Source: Georgenia muralis (lineage in GTDB: Bacteria > Actinomycetota > Actinomycetes > Actinomycetales > Actinomycetaceae). From it: DNA of 64,000 nt. The stretch is from positions 2,728,001 to 2,792,000 of the forward strand of contig NZ_RKRA01000001.1 of the NCBI RefSeq assembly GCF_003814705.1, written 5' to 3'. Positions 27,188 to 39,747 of the stretch are shown one piece after another. A model generated the notes under the pieces. It was not told the DNA's origin and did not search any database. It worked only from the letters and a program-made list of their open reading frames with translations. The position numbers and the translations under genes are program-made. The first letter of the stretch is position 1; each line of letters opens with the position of its first letter.

Positions 27188-28053
27188 GCCTGGCCCGGGA
27201 CGTGCTCGCCCCCGCCCTGCTCGGGGCCGGCGCGACCGCGGCGGCGGCCACGGTCCTGCGGTCCCGCCCACCCGGCGGGCCGGGGCGGTGGGAGCGGCGC
27301 AACTTCGCCGGCCGGGACGTGAGCCTTCTCGGCGGGGCCGCCGTCGGGGCCGGGGCGGTGGCAGCACCGCTCGCCGCTGCCCTGGTCACGCGCGAGCCCG
27401 CGGTCGCCCGGACCCTCGCCGCCGCCGCGCTCGCGGCCGGTGCCGGGGCGGGCATGGGCCTGGTCGACGACCTCGGCGAGGGCCCCGCGGACGCGGCCCG
27501 GGCCAAGGGGCTGCGGGGGCACCTCGGGGCGCTCGCCCGCGGGCAGGTCACCACCGGGTCCCTGAAGATCGCCGGCATCGGCGCCGGGGCGCTCCTCGCC
27601 GCCGCCCTGGTCACGCCCGGGCGCGGGACGAGCCGGCTCACCGGGACCCTCGCCGGCGCCGCCCTCGTCGCGGGGACGGCGAACCTGCACAACCTCTTCG
27701 ACCTGCGTCCGGGCCGGTCGCTCAAGGTCGCCGCCGCCCTGGCCGCGCCGATGCTCCTCGCCGCCGCCCCCACCGCGGCGATCGGGGCCTGCACCCTCGG
27801 CGTCGTCGGCGCCGCCCTGCCGGCCGACCTGGCCGAGCGCACCATGCTCGGCGACACCGGTGCGAACGCCGTCGGCGCGCTCGTCGGCACCGCCCTGGCC
27901 GCGCACCCCTCCCGGGTCCTGCGCGGGAGCGCCCTGGTCGCGGTCGTGGCGCTGACGCTGGCGAGCGAGCGGGTCAGCTTCTCCGCGGTCATCGACTCCA
28001 CGCCGGCGCTGCACCGGCTGGACGACCTGGGCCGCCGCGCCCCGCAGCGGTGA
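27184..28053 (+). CDS. MraY/WecA-like membrane glycosyl-phosphotransferase family protein
   Basis: 289 residues, hydrophobic throughout, with about eight or nine predicted membrane segments. Family landmarks are the paired aspartates in GMGLVDDLGEGPADAARAKG, the NLHNLFDLRPGRSLK segment in the place of the usual N-x-x-N-x-x-DGLDG motif, and LGDTGANAVGALVG near the C-terminus. Enzymes of this family transfer a sugar phosphate to undecaprenyl phosphate. The catalytic segment is altered compared with MraY or WecA, so substrate and activity are uncertain. The context, between steB and murJ with overlaps on both sides, points to cell-envelope synthesis. Confidence 0.7.
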   Translation: MSLARDVLAPALLGAGATAAAATVLRSRPPGGPGRWERRNFAGRDVSLLGGAAVGAGAVAAPLAAALVTREPAVARTLAAAALAAGAGAGMGLVDDLGEGPADAARAKGLRGHLGALARGQVTTGSLKIAGIGAGALLAAALVTPGRGTSRLTGTLAGAALVAGTANLHNLFDLRPGRSLKVAAALAAPMLLAAAPTAAIGACTLGVVGAALPADLAERTMLGDTGANAVGALVGTALAAHPSRVLRGSALVAVVALTLASERVSFSAVIDSTPALHRLDDLGRRAPQR

Positions 28054-29651
28054 GACGCCTCCTCGGCGGCGCCCTCGGCGCGGCCGGCCTCATCTCGCTC
28101 ATCACGCTCCTCTCCCGCGGGGTGGGCTTCGTCCGGTGGCTCGTGCAGTCCTGGACCCTAGGCTCCTCCGCCACCTCCCAGGCCTACGAGACCGCCAACA
28201 CCGTCCCGAACGTCCTGTTCGAGGTCGCCGCGGGCGGCGCACTCGCCGGGGCCGTCGTGCCGCTGCTCGCCGTCCCGCTCGCCCGGCACCTGCGCGACGA
28301 CGTCGACCGCACCGCCTCGGCCCTGCTGACGTGGACCCTCGTGGTGCTCGTGCCGCTCGCGGGCGTGCTGGCGGCGCTCGCCGGGCCGATCGCCGGCCTC
28401 TTCGACGCCGGCGACGCGGAGATCACGAGACTCACCGCCACGATGCTGCGGATCTTCGCGCTCCAGGTCCCGCTGTACGGCGTCGGCGTCATCCTCTCCG
28501 GGGTCCTGCAGGCCCAGAAGCGGTTCTTCTGGCCGGCGTTCGCGCCCCTGCTCTCCTCCCTCGTCGTCATCGGTGCGTACCTGGCGTTCGGGGCGCTCGC
28601 CCAGGGCGCGCAGGACCGGCCCGCCGACCTGCCCGGGGCGGCCGTCGCGTGGCTCGCCTGGGGCACCACGGCCGGCGTGGCCGCCATGAGCATGTCCCAG
28701 CTCGTCCCCGTCGTCCGCTCGGGGGTGCGGCTGCGCCCGCGCACCGGCTTCCCCCCCGGGGTGGCGCGGCGGGCCCTGACCCTGGCCGGGGCGGGGCTGG
28801 GGGCGCTCCTGGCCCAGCAGGTCAGTGTCGTCGTGGTCCTCTACCTCGCCACCACCGCGGGGGAGACGGGCACGATCACGGTCTACCGCTACGCCCAGGC
28901 CGTGTACTTCCTGCCCTACGCCGTCCTCGCGGTGCCGCTGGCCACAGCCGTCTTCCCGCGCCTGTCCGAGCGCGCCGGCACGGGGGACCGGACCGGTTTC
29001 GCGGCGCTGGCCGCCGGCTCCACCCGGCTGGTGCTCGCTGGCGGGCTGGTCGGGCTCGCGGTGCTCGTCGCCGTCGCGCCGGCCGCGACCGCCGTGTTCT
29101 CCGCCGCGGACGACATGCCCGGGATGACCGCGGCCATCACCTGGTTCGCTCCGGGCGTCGTGGGCTACGCCCTCGTCTTCCACCTCTCCCGGGCGCTGTA
29201 CGCCCTCGACCGCGCCCGCGCCGCCGTCGTCGCCACGGCCGCGGGCTGGGCGGCCGTGTCGCTGGCGTCCTGGGCGGGGGTGCGCCTGCTCGTACCCGAC
29301 GGCGGCGACGGGCCGGCCACCCTCACGGTCCTGGCGGCCGCGTCGTCCCTCGGGATGACCCTCGCCGGGGTCCTGCTCCTCCTGGCGCTGCGGAGCGCCG
29401 GCGGCGCGGGCGCGCTGGCAGGCACGGTGCGCACGGTCGTCGTCGCGGGCGTCGGGGCGGCTGCGGGGGCGGCCGGGGGACGACTCGTCGTCGACGCCCT
29501 GCTCACCGGCGACGGCGGACCGCTCGCCGGTGCCGGCGCCGCCGTCGTCGGCGCCGTGGTGGCGACGGCCGTGACCGCCGTCGCCGTCCTGGCCGGGGAC
29601 CGCGGCACCGTGCGCGGGGCGGGCCTGGGCCGGTCCGGCGGCGCGGCGTAG
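28050..29651 (+). CDS. murJ: MurJ-type lipid II flippase (MOP superfamily)
   Basis: Predicted to move lipid-linked peptidoglycan precursor across the membrane. 533 residues from the GTG overlapping the previous stop, with about 14 membrane segments. The N-terminal GLISLITLLSRGVGFVRWLVQSWTLG, the ETANTVPNVLFEVAAGGAL segment and VYRYAQAVYFLPYAVLAVPLATAVFPRLSE are family hallmarks. Mycobacterial MurJ is longer and carries a kinase-like domain, which this protein lacks. It is part of the steA-steB-MraY-like-murJ-glycosyltransferase run. Confidence 0.88.
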   Translation: MRRLLGGALGAAGLISLITLLSRGVGFVRWLVQSWTLGSSATSQAYETANTVPNVLFEVAAGGALAGAVVPLLAVPLARHLRDDVDRTASALLTWTLVVLVPLAGVLAALAGPIAGLFDAGDAEITRLTATMLRIFALQVPLYGVGVILSGVLQAQKRFFWPAFAPLLSSLVVIGAYLAFGALAQGAQDRPADLPGAAVAWLAWGTTAGVAAMSMSQLVPVVRSGVRLRPRTGFPPGVARRALTLAGAGLGALLAQQVSVVVVLYLATTAGETGTITVYRYAQAVYFLPYAVLAVPLATAVFPRLSERAGTGDRTGFAALAAGSTRLVLAGGLVGLAVLVAVAPAATAVFSAADDMPGMTAAITWFAPGVVGYALVFHLSRALYALDRARAAVVATAAGWAAVSLASWAGVRLLVPDGGDGPATLTVLAAASSLGMTLAGVLLLLALRSAGGAGALAGTVRTVVVAGVGAAAGAAGGRLVVDALLTGDGGPLAGAGAAVVGAVVATAVTAVAVLAGDRGTVRGAGLGRSGGAA

Positions 29652-29695
29652 CCCCCGCTGGGATACTGGCGCGGACCGGACACGAGGGGGAGACC

Positions 29696-33367
<3,672 letters not shown>

Positions 33368-33419
33368 TGAGCGCCACCGAGGCCGCACCGCCGCGGCGCG
33401 GCGAGACCGAGGAGGAACT

Positions 33420-33764
33420 GTGAGAGTCGCACTGCCCGTCACCGGCACCGGACACCTCGACCCGCGGTGGGGCCGGGCCCACCTCATCGCCGTCGCCACC
33501 GTCGCCGGCGGCGCGGTCACCGACTGGCACGAGCACGAGGTCTCCTGGGACCACCTGCACGACGAGGGCGGCGAGGGTGCGCACCACGCGCGGGTGGCCC
33601 GGTTCCTCCGCGAGCAGCAGGTGGAGGCCGTCGTCGCGAACCACATGGGGCCGGGCATGACCCGCATGCTCACGACCATGGGCCTACCGACGGTCCTGGG
33701 AGCCGAGGGGGACGCCCGGATCGCCCTCGAGGCCGCGCTGGCGGAGCTCGGCGCCTCGGCCTGA
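33420..33764 (+). CDS. NifX/NifB-fold (Nitro_FeMo-Co) family protein
   Basis: 114 residues from GTG after GAGGAGGAAC. The sequence RVALPVTGTGHLDPRWGRAHLIAVATV, the DWHEHEVSWDHLHDEG segment and VVANHMGPGMTRMLTTMGLPTVLG match the small RNase H-like domain that binds iron-molybdenum cofactor precursors in nitrogen fixers. No nif genes are nearby, so nitrogenase work is unlikely. Members in non-diazotrophs are of unknown function, possibly metal or Fe-S related. It lies two steps downstream of pyrG. Confidence 0.8.
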   Translation: MRVALPVTGTGHLDPRWGRAHLIAVATVAGGAVTDWHEHEVSWDHLHDEGGEGAHHARVARFLREQQVEAVVANHMGPGMTRMLTTMGLPTVLGAEGDARIALEAALAELGASA

Positions 33765-33906
33765 GAACGGCCGGTCTCCCGGCGGGACCCGCGTCGTCAC
33801 CGGCGTCGGGGGTCACGTACGCCCACGTGGGCCCCGTCACCGCCCTAGGCTCGTGCCACGGCGCGCTCGGGTCACTCCCGAGGCGCGACCGGGACGGGAA
33901 GGGCCG

Positions 33907-34451
33907 ATGAGGGCGTCGCTGCGCACGGTCACGGTGGTCTCGGCCGCCGCACGGGTGGTGCTCGCCGGCGGCCTGGCGTTCGCCGACGTTCTCGACGCCC
34001 CGGCCCGGTGGTCACCGGCGCTGCTGTCCCGACCGGCCCGGCGCCAACCCACAACGAGCCCGCCGCCGAGGTCCCGGGCAGCACCGAGGACGTGCCGTCG
34101 GGCCGCTCCGCTGTGGAGCTACCGACCGGCGACCCGGATCCGCGACCGTCCGAGGTCCCGGTCCGCCGGGGGAACGCCCCCGACGAACGCGGCGGCGACG
34201 CCCCGGGCCCCCGAGGCGAGGACCGCACGGAGCACCCCTGACGAGCGGCCCCCGCCATCGCGAACGCGTACCTGCGCGCGAGCGCCGCGCCGGAGGTCGT
34301 CGAGGCGTGCCGGGCGGCGAACGGCACGAACAGATCCCTCGCGAGCTGGCGAGGGCGACTGGTCTCGGCCGTCGCCCACGAGTTCCGCGGCCGCACGTTC
34401 GGGCCGGACGAGGAGCACGTCGTCACCGACGTCGTCCGCAGCCGCTGCTGA
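33907..34451 (+). pseudogene. Degraded secreted-protein gene
   Basis: The ATG at 33907 follows GGGAAGGG and opens a plausible signal peptide (MRASLRTVTVVSAAARVVLAGGLAFA). After about residue 33 protein-like sequence continues in another frame (VTGAAVPTGPAPTHNEPAAEVP..., Pro/Glu-rich linker). It reaches an in-frame TGA at 34239 and resumes in the same frame as AIANAYLRASAAPEVVEACRAANG...VVTDVVRSRC to a stop at 34449-34451. One frameshift and one stop thus separate a signal peptide, linker and a globular end. Alternatively the 33907 frame is read through in its own, low-complexity frame. The function is unknown. Confidence 0.4.
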
Positions 34452-34456
34452 GCGGC
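34441..34456. terminator. Small hairpin between convergent genes
   Basis: gccgct-gctg-agcggc, a perfect 6-base stem placed between the end of the degraded gene and the end of ctaA. It may serve as a two-way terminator. Confidence 0.3.
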
Positions 34457-34470
34457 GGCCTGCCCACTGC

Positions 34471-35448
34471 TCAGCGCACGGCGGCCGGGACGGCCTCGCG
34501 GGAGTACATCGCCGAGCAGAGCGACGTCGTGGCCACGACCACCAGTGCCGCGCCGAGCATGTGCAGGCCGACGAGCACCTCGGGCAGGCCGGTGAAGTGC
34601 TGGACGTAGCCGATGACGCCCTCCGCGGCGACGGTGGCGAGCAGCCACGTCCAGGCGCGGCGCGCCGGGCCGAGCTCGGGCCGGTCACCCGCACGGTTCA
34701 GCAGGACGCCGCCACCTACCGCGACCCCGACGAACAGCCACACCATCCCGGAGTGGAGCCGGGTGACGAGGTAGGGGTCCAGCGCGAGCCGGGACGGCTC
34801 GTCGGCGTCCCCCGAGTGCGGGCCGGCACCGGTGACGACGGTGCCGAGGCTGACGACGGCGGCGGCGAGCACTGCCAGGGCCAGGGGCCACAACCGCAGC
34901 GCCGGCGGGGCGAGGGCCACGGCGGGCGCGTCGGCCGAGCGCAGCCGCACGAGCAGGTAGGTCGACAGCGCCACGAGGGCCAGCGAGATGAGCATGTGCG
35001 AGCCGACGACGGCCGGGTGCAGGTCCACCCACACGGTGATCCCGCCGACGACCGCCTGCAGGGCGATCCCGGCCAGCGGCCACCACGCGAGGCGGCGCAC
35101 CGCCGGCCGCGAGGCCGTGGGCTCGCGGCGGTACACCGCCCACAGCAGCGCCACGGCGATGACCGAGAGCACGCCGGTGAGCGTGCGGTTGCCGAACTCG
35201 ATGTAGGGGTGGATCGAGGTCGCCTCGTGGAAGACGGGGGTGAACGACCCTGGCTCGCACAGGGGCCACTGCGAGCAGCCCAGGCCGGAGCCGGTCAGCC
35301 GGACCGCGCCGCCGGTGACGATGATCCCCACCTGGGCGAGGAGGTTGGCCACCGCCAGCCCCCAGGTGAGGCGGTCCACCCGCGCGTCGCGGGCGTCGCG
35401 CCCGGGCCGGGGGGAGGTGCGGCGGGTGGCGTCGGTCGCGGAGCTCAC
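34471..35448 (-). CDS. ctaA: Heme A synthase
   Basis: Converts heme O to heme A for cytochrome aa3 oxidase; integral membrane protein. 325 residues from GTG with eight membrane segments. Landmarks are GGAVRLTGSGLGCSQWPLCEPG, with the extracellular cysteine pair, the FGNRTLTGVLSVIA and HMLISLALVALSTYLL segments, and the heme-ligand histidines in TRLHSGMVW and GLHMLGAALVV. It stands next to the ABC exporter genes on the same strand, as in many actinobacteria where ctaA lies near ctaB and the suf operon. Confidence 0.93.
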   Translation of the reverse strand: MSSATDATRRTSPRPGRDARDARVDRLTWGLAVANLLAQVGIIVTGGAVRLTGSGLGCSQWPLCEPGSFTPVFHEATSIHPYIEFGNRTLTGVLSVIAVALLWAVYRREPTASRPAVRRLAWWPLAGIALQAVVGGITVWVDLHPAVVGSHMLISLALVALSTYLLVRLRSADAPAVALAPPALRLWPLALAVLAAAVVSLGTVVTGAGPHSGDADEPSRLALDPYLVTRLHSGMVWLFVGVAVGGGVLLNRAGDRPELGPARRAWTWLLATVAAEGVIGYVQHFTGLPEVLVGLHMLGAALVVVATTSLCSAMYSREAVPAAVR

Positions 35449-35473
35449 GGCACCAGGGTACGGCGGCGCCGGG

Positions 35474-36280
35474 TCAGTCCCACCGGAACCACCGCGCCGC
35501 CAGCGTGCCCCCGACGACCGCCCAGAGGCCGAGCACGGCCACGGCACCGAGGTCGAGCGTGCCGGCGGTGGCAAGGGTGCGCAGCCCCTCACCGAGCGCA
35601 CCGGAGGGCAGCACGGCGACGACGGCGGGCAGCGGCCCGGGCAGCGCGCCGAGCGGGGTGAGCAGCCCCCCGCCGGCCGCCATGAGCACCCACAGGAGGT
35701 TGGCGACGGCGAGTACCGCCTCGGGCCGCAGCGTCCCGCCGACGAGCATCGCCAGCGCCACGAACGCGGCCGACCCGAGCGCGAGCAGCAGCGCCGTCCC
35801 GGCGACCGCACCCGGGTCGAGGCCCGGGCGCCAGCCCAGCACGACCGCGGTGAGCGCGAGGACGAGGACCTGCACCGCCAGGACGGCCAGCACCGCGCCG
35901 AGCTTGCCCGCCAGCAGCCCGCGCGGACCGAGCGGGGTGGTGGCCAGCATCCGCATGACGCCCCACCGCCGGTCGAAGGCCACCGCGATCGCCTGGGAGG
36001 TGAACGCCGTGGAGGCCACGGCCAGGGCGAGCGCACCGGCGAGGGCGGCCGGGTGCCGGGTCTCGCCCGGCAGGGCCACGACCTCGGTACCGACGAGCAG
36101 GACGAGGGCGATGACGGGCATGACGAAGGTGAGCAGGAGCTGCTCGCCGTTGCGCAGCACGGCCGCGGTCTCGAACCGCATCTGGGCGAGGGCGCGTCGG
36201 GCGGCGAGCCGGCGCCCGGAGCCTCCATGGCGCGAGCGCCGGTTCGTGGGCTCCCGCACGGGCGCGCTCGGGGTGCTCAT
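35474..36280 (-). CDS. ABC-2 type transporter permease
   Basis: 268 residues with six predicted membrane segments, of the ABC-2 exporter type (QMRFETAAVLRNGEQLLLTFVMPVIALVLL, AIAVAFDRRWGVMRMLATTPLG). It is translated from an ATG that overlaps the stop of the ATPase gene, so the two form one transporter. This pair lies between ctaA and the SUF operon in many actinobacteria; the substrate is unknown. Confidence 0.88.
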   Translation of the reverse strand: MSTPSAPVREPTNRRSRHGGSGRRLAARRALAQMRFETAAVLRNGEQLLLTFVMPVIALVLLVGTEVVALPGETRHPAALAGALALAVASTAFTSQAIAVAFDRRWGVMRMLATTPLGPRGLLAGKLGAVLAVLAVQVLVLALTAVVLGWRPGLDPGAVAGTALLLALGSAAFVALAMLVGGTLRPEAVLAVANLLWVLMAAGGGLLTPLGALPGPLPAVVAVLPSGALGEGLRTLATAGTLDLGAVAVLGLWAVVGGTLAARWFRWD

Positions 36281-37365
36281 CGGTCCTCCTCCCGCAGCCG
36301 GCGACCGGTCAGGTCGAGGAAGGTGTCCTCGAGGGTGCGCCGGTGCACCGTGACCCCGGCGGCGCCCAGGCCGGCCGCGACCAGCGCCGCCGTGACGGCG
36401 GAGAGGGCGCCCGCGTCCAGCGGCCCAGCGACGGACACCCGGACCAGGCCCGCAGCGACGGCCACCTCCACCCCCGGAAGGGCCTCCAGCGCGCCGCGCA
36501 CGTCCTCGGGCGCCGTGCCCGGCGGCGGGCTCACCACCACCTGGGAGCCGCCGGTCAGCTCGGCCGGCGTGCCCTCGGCGATGACGCGCCCGTCGTCGAT
36601 GACGACGACGTGGTCGGCCAGCTCCTCGGCCTCGGTCATGAGGTGGGTGGTCAGGACGATCGAGGTGCCGGCGGCGCGGAGCTCGCGCAGCAGGTCCCAC
36701 ACGGCCAGTCGTGACTGGGGGTCCAGGCCGGCGGACGGCTCGTCGAGGAAGACCAGCTCGGGCCGTCCCGCCACGGCGACGGCGAGGGCGAGGCGCTGGC
36801 GCTGACCACCGGACAGACGCCGCACGGGGGTCCCGCGGACGTCGGTCAGGCCGAGCCGGGCGAGCAGGCCGCCGGTGTCGACCGGGTCGGTGTGGAGGGC
36901 TGCGACGTGGTCCAGGACCGCGCCGGCGCGCGGGGCCATCGGCAGGCCGCCGTCCTGGAGCATGACGCCCACCCGCTCGCGCAGCCGGGCGGCCGCCCCG
37001 GGCGCGGCCCGGTCGAGCCCCAGGACCTCCACGGTGCCGCCGTCGGGACGGCGCAGCCCCTCGCAGCACTCCACCGTGGTGGTCTTGCCCGCACCGTTGG
37101 GGCCCAGGACGGCGGTGATGCGCCCGGCGGCGGCGGTGAGGTCGAGGTCGCGCACGACCTCGCGCGGGCCGTACGCCTTGCGCAGGCCACGCACCCGCAG
37201 GGCGGCGGCGGGCGGGGCGGGGGAGCCCACGCCCGCCGGTGGGCCGCTCGGGCCCGCCAGTGGACCGCTCGTGCGCACCGGGGCGGGCGCGCCCGCCGGG
37301 GCGGGTGTGGGCGTGTCCTGGGCGGGCCTGAGGACGTCGCCGGCGGCAGGGTCGAGGGCGGGCAC
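36277..37365 (-). CDS. ABC transporter ATP-binding protein
   Basis: Energises the ABC-2 permease. 362 residues from the GTG at 37365. Walker A is [10 protein letters not shown], the signature is [14 protein letters not shown], Walker B is [13 protein letters not shown], and the switch His is in [11 protein letters not shown]. An ATG at 37443 would add 26 residues but would overlap the suf promoter, so the shorter start is preferred. A TACTCT hexamer just before this GTG suggests a leaderless message. The first 70 residues are Pro/Ala/Gly-rich and not part of the ABC fold. A C-terminal domain of about 80 residues follows the nucleotide domain. Confidence 0.88.
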   Translation of the reverse strand: MPALDPAAGDVLRPAQDTPTPAPAGAPAPVRTSGPLAGPSGPPAGVGSPAPPAAALRVRGLRKAYGPREVVRDLDLTAAAGRITAVLGPNGAGKTTTVECCEGLRRPDGGTVEVLGLDRAAPGAAARLRERVGVMLQDGGLPMAPRAGAVLDHVAALHTDPVDTGGLLARLGLTDVRGTPVRRLSGGQRQRLALAVAVAGRPELVFLDEPSAGLDPQSRLAVWDLLRELRAAGTSIVLTTHLMTEAEELADHVVVIDDGRVIAEGTPAELTGGSQVVVSPPPGTAPEDVRGALEALPGVEVAVAAGLVRVSVAGPLDAGALSAVTAALVAAGLGAAGVTVHRRTLEDTFLDLTGRRLREEDR

Positions 37366-37429
37366 GGGCCCAGAGTAGGCGGGGGCGCGGCCGGTGACGG
37401 ACCGCACGGCCGGGTGAGGTTCCCCTTGC

Positions 37430-37458
37430 TTGCCTCGATCCATTTAAGGCACGACAAT
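37430..37458 (+). promoter_or_regulatory. Promoter of the sufR-suf operon
   Basis: TTGCCT at 37430-37435 and GACAAT at 37453-37458 with exactly 17 bases between, about 75 bases before the sufR ATG. SufR is known to repress its own operon, so its operator is expected here; the AT-richer segment catttaaggcacgacaatg covers the -10. Confidence 0.6.
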
Positions 37459-37531
37459 GTTTCCTATTGCGTGTCGTCGCCGGCGACCGCACGTCGAAGC
37501 ACCGCACGCCCACGAGGGGAGGTCCGCGCCC

Positions 37532-38302
37532 ATGAGCGTCCCGGAGTCACGTCCCGTCGCGCCGCACGACGGCGAGGCCTCCACCCGCGAGCGGGTGCTC
37601 GAGCTCGTCGTCGAGCAGGGCCCCGTCAGCGCCGCCACCCTCGCCCGGGTGCTGCACCTGACGCCCGCGGCGGTCCGCCGCCACATCACCCACCTCGAGG
37701 ACCACGGCCAGGTCGTCGTCCACGACCCCGCCGGGCTCGGTGCCCGCGGCCGGGGCCGGCCCGCGCGTCACTACGTGGCCACCGACGCCGGACGGGCGGT
37801 CCTGTCCGACGCGTACTCCGACCTCGCCACCCACGCCCTGGCGTTCCTCCGCCAGGTGGCCGGCGCCGACGCCGTCGAGGCGTTCGCCGCCTCGCGGGTG
37901 AGCGAGCTCGAGAAGCGCTACGCCTCGATCCTCGAGTCCGCCGGCCCCGCCCCCGCCGAGCGGGTCCACGCCCTGGCCGAAGCCCTGACCTCCGACGGCT
38001 ACGCCGCCACCACCCGCACCGCAGGCACCGCCGGGCTCGCCCTGCAGCTGTGCCAGGGCCACTGCCCGGTGCAGGACGTCGCCGAGGAGTTCCCCCAGCT
38101 GTGCGAGGCCGAGACCCAGGCCTTCTCGCGCCTGCTGGGCGTGCACGTCCAGCGCCTGGCCACCCTCGCGGGCGGCGGGCACGTCTGCACCACACACGTC
38201 CCTCTGACCGCCGTCCGGCCGCGCACCACGCGGGTGGGCGGCGCGCAGGAGGCAGCCCGGACCACCACGCCGCCGACCGGCGACGTCACGGAAGGAATCT
38301 GA
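37532..38302 (+). CDS. sufR: SufR, iron-sulfur sensing repressor of the suf operon
   Basis: 256 residues, ATG at 37532 after GAGGGGAGG. The N-terminal winged helix-turn-helix ([43 protein letters not shown]) binds DNA. The C-terminal part carries cysteines expected to hold an Fe-S cluster: CQGHC, a third Cys in FPQLCEAE and another in GGHVCTTH. In cyanobacteria and mycobacteria the cluster-loaded form represses suf, and cluster loss under iron or oxidative stress releases it. It overlaps sufB by ATGA, so it is the first gene of the operon. Confidence 0.93.
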   Translation: MSVPESRPVAPHDGEASTRERVLELVVEQGPVSAATLARVLHLTPAAVRRHITHLEDHGQVVVHDPAGLGARGRGRPARHYVATDAGRAVLSDAYSDLATHALAFLRQVAGADAVEAFAASRVSELEKRYASILESAGPAPAERVHALAEALTSDGYAATTRTAGTAGLALQLCQGHCPVQDVAEEFPQLCEAETQAFSRLLGVHVQRLATLAGGGHVCTTHVPLTAVRPRTTRVGGAQEAARTTTPPTGDVTEGI

Positions 38303-39747
38303 TGACCAGTCCCACCCAGCAGGAGGTCACGGCCGCGCCGATGACCCAGGACGAGACGATCGCCTCCATCGGCAACTACAAGTTCGGCTGGCACGACGCC
38401 GACGAGGCCGGCATGAACGCGCGTCGCGGCGTCGACGCCGACGTCGTGCGGAACATCTCCGCCCTGAAGGACGAGCCGGAGTGGATGACCAAGCGCCGGC
38501 TCAAGGCGCTGAGCCTCTTCGACAAGAAGCCCATGCCCAGCTGGGGCGCCGACCTCTCCGGCATCGACTTCGACAACATCAAGTACTTCGTGCGGTCCAC
38601 CGAGAAGCAGGCCACCAGCTGGGAGGACCTGCCCGAGGACATCAAGAACACCTACGACCGGCTCGGCATCCCCGAGGCGGAGAAGCAGCGCCTCGTCGCC
38701 GGCGTCGCCGCGCAGTACGAGTCCGAGGTGGTCTACCACCAGATCCGTGAGGACCTCGAGGCCAAGGGCGTGCTCTTCCTCGACACCGACACCGGCCTGC
38801 GCGAGCACCCGGAGATCTTCGAGGAGTACTTCGGCTCGGTCATCCCCGCCGGGGACAACAAGTTCGCCTCGCTCAACACCGCGGTGTGGTCCGGCGGCTC
38901 GTTCGTCTACGTCCCCAAGGGCGTGCACGTCGAGATCCCGCTGCAGGCCTACTTCCGCATCAACACCGAGAACATGGGCCAGTTCGAGCGGACGCTCATC
39001 ATCGCCGACGAGGGCTCCTACGTGCACTACGTCGAGGGCTGCACCGCGCCGATCTACGACTCGGACTCCCTGCACTCCGCCGTCGTGGAGATCATCGTCA
39101 AGAAGGACGCCCGGGTGCGGTACACGACCATTCAGAACTGGTCGACCAACGTGTACAACCTCGTCACCAAGCGCGCCACGGTCGAGGCCGGCGGCACCAT
39201 GGAGTGGATCGACGGCAACATCGGCTCCAAGGTCACCATGAAGTACCCGGCCGTCTACCTCATGGGCGAGCACGCCCGCGGGGAGACCCTGTCCATCGCC
39301 TTCGCCGGCGAGGGCCAGCACCAGGACACCGGGTCCAAGATGGTCCACCTGGCGCCGAACACCTCGTCCTCGATCGTGTCGAAGTCGGTGGCCCGCAGCG
39401 GCGGCCGCGCGTCCTACCGGGGCCTCGTCCAGGTCCTCGAGGGCGCCACGCATAGCAAGTCCAACGTGCTGTGCGACGCCCTGCTCGTGGACCAGATCTC
39501 CCGCTCGGACACCTACCCCTACGTCGACGTGCGCGTCGACGACGTCGAGATGGGCCACGAGGCCACCGTCTCGAAGGTGAGCGAGGACCAGCTGTTCTAC
39601 CTCATGTCCCGGGGCATGCCCGAGTCCGAGGCCATGGCGATGATCGTGCGCGGGTTCGTCGAGCCGATCGCCCGCGAGCTCCCCATGGAGTACGCCCTCG
39701 AGCTCAACCGCCTCATCGAGCTGCAGATGGAAGGGGCCGTCGGCTGA
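38302..39747 (+). CDS. sufB: Fe-S cluster assembly scaffold SufB
   Basis: Scaffold subunit of the SufBC2D complex, where clusters are built. 481 residues. The beta-helix core with [27 protein letters not shown] and the conserved [20 protein letters not shown] Cys are present, and the C-terminal [26 protein letters not shown] is typical of both SufB and SufD. It overlaps sufR and sufD by ATGA/TGATG junctions. Confidence 0.97.
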   Translation: MTSPTQQEVTAAPMTQDETIASIGNYKFGWHDADEAGMNARRGVDADVVRNISALKDEPEWMTKRRLKALSLFDKKPMPSWGADLSGIDFDNIKYFVRSTEKQATSWEDLPEDIKNTYDRLGIPEAEKQRLVAGVAAQYESEVVYHQIREDLEAKGVLFLDTDTGLREHPEIFEEYFGSVIPAGDNKFASLNTAVWSGGSFVYVPKGVHVEIPLQAYFRINTENMGQFERTLIIADEGSYVHYVEGCTAPIYDSDSLHSAVVEIIVKKDARVRYTTIQNWSTNVYNLVTKRATVEAGGTMEWIDGNIGSKVTMKYPAVYLMGEHARGETLSIAFAGEGQHQDTGSKMVHLAPNTSSSIVSKSVARSGGRASYRGLVQVLEGATHSKSNVLCDALLVDQISRSDTYPYVDVRVDDVEMGHEATVSKVSEDQLFYLMSRGMPESEAMAMIVRGFVEPIARELPMEYALELNRLIELQMEGAVG

